Source: Cloacibacterium sp. TD35
GTDB lineage: Bacteria > Bacteroidota > Bacteroidia > Flavobacteriales > Weeksellaceae
Assembly (NCBI RefSeq): GCF_028864635.1
Contig: NZ_CP104850.1
Location: forward strand, 998,001 to 1,062,000
Length of the DNA: 64,000 bases
Direction: 5' to 3'
Both the position numbers and the translations under genes were made by a program. The notes beneath the pieces were generated by a model. That model ran no database searches. It was not told the origin of the DNA and worked only from the letters and a program-made list of their open reading frames with translations. This document shows, piece by piece, positions 63,687 to 64,000 of this stretch; positions within the stretch are counted from its first letter, which is position 1, and each line of letters starts with the position of its first letter.

Positions 63687-64000
63687 TTAACTAATGATCA
63701 GTTTCTTAATTTTCATTTCTTGTCCTGTAATAATTTCTTTAAAAGGACTTCCGCAGCGTTCGCAAGAGTCATAAATTTTAGAAATCTCAAATTCATGATT
63801 GCATTCTGCGCATCTGGCAAAACCAGTTGGTTCTGTAATATGAACCTTGGCGTTTTCTAAAACGCTACCCTTCATACATTGTTCCCATGCAAACTCTAAA
63901 GAGGTAATTTCGATACCAGAAATTTTGCCAATTTCTAGATAAATTTCTTCTACTTTTTTACCGTTAATTCTCTCTACTTCTTGCGTAGAAGTTTTTAAAA
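63687..64000 (-). CDS. hypA: Hydrogenase nickel-incorporation protein HypA (partial)
   Basis: The frame runs open to the right edge; the N-terminus with the nickel-binding Met-His-Glu is outside. The visible 104 residues include EIYLEIGKISGIEITSLEFA and the zinc site CAECNHEF ... CERCGSPF (two C-x-x-C pairs). It ends KIKKLIIS. hypB follows after 44 bases in the same direction. Confidence 0.93.
   Translation of the reverse strand, partial: LKTSTQEVERINGKKVEEIYLEIGKISGIEITSLEFAWEQCMKGSVLENAKVHITEPTGFARCAECNHEFEISKIYDSCERCGSPFKEIITGQEMKIKKLIIS

Overview
The window is AT-rich DNA from a member of the Bacteroidota, class Flavobacteriia, most likely of the Chryseobacterium/Cloacibacterium group (Weeksellaceae). 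Three things point there. Many genes are preceded by the Bacteroidota -7 promoter element TAnnTTTG, usually 14-25 bases before the start codon. Three large secreted proteins end in the type B sorting domain of the type IX secretion system. The gene set (fused isobutyryl-CoA mutase, DUF4407, DUF6759-like proteins, OmpA with TSP3 repeats) is typical of flavobacteria. No tRNA, rRNA, CRISPR array, insertion sequence or prophage was found.

Layout. 1-2200: end of homoserine dehydrogenase, then a small degraded accessory patch (5'-truncated hypothetical gene, frameshifted DUF6705-like lipoprotein gene, orphan coding tail, secreted hypothetical). 2281-13900: ctlX, an outer-membrane beta-barrel receptor, nadD, recJ, an ABC-F protein, smpB, an OmpA-type porin, yebC and a small acetyltransferase. 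13995-20044: aroA, a short-chain dehydrogenase, an Omp85-like protein, a secreted regulatory-domain protein, trmB and a DUF6759-like protein. 20116-22304: ribosomal operon rplM-rpsI-rpsB, without tsf, plus a small membrane protein. 22385-34462: icmF, a zinc-ribbon-like membrane protein, a metallo-beta-lactamase-fold protein, a fatty acid desaturase, a possible kinase-fold protein, ruvC, DUF4407, an OFA-type MFS carrier, a secreted hypothetical and DoxX. 34546-46058: guaB, three type IX-secreted type B proteins in a row, and tsf. 46183-58671: a second DUF6759-like gene, accA, gltX, a cupin, rocD, then pdxA-DUF177-rpmF-accB-accC, ribE, a sensor kinase, a tRNA methyltransferase and ftsE. 58851-64000: rpmH, nrnA, a small membrane protein, and a [NiFe]-hydrogenase maturation cluster hypA-hypB-hypC-(membrane protein)-hypE that leaves the window on the right.

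How the genes work together. accA, accB and accC supply three of the four parts of acetyl-CoA carboxylase, and the desaturase acts downstream on acyl chains. trmB, the tRNA1(Val) methylase, gltX, tsf, smpB, the ribosomal proteins and yebC are translation genes. recJ, ruvC and nrnA handle DNA repair and small-nucleotide turnover. ctlX and rocD both touch arginine/citrulline/ornithine catabolism. The Hyp proteins deliver nickel and the Fe(CN)2CO group to a hydrogenase that must be encoded elsewhere.

Most of the window is ordinary core genome. The items most worth a second look are: the shared roughly 250-residue module in two adjacent type IX-secreted proteins; the unknown membrane protein sitting where hypD would be expected; the possible kinase-fold protein at 28825-29874; the ABC-F protein with one degenerate ATP site; three genes whose -7 element lies directly against the ATG; and the split of rpsB from tsf, each now beside a DUF6759-like paralogue.
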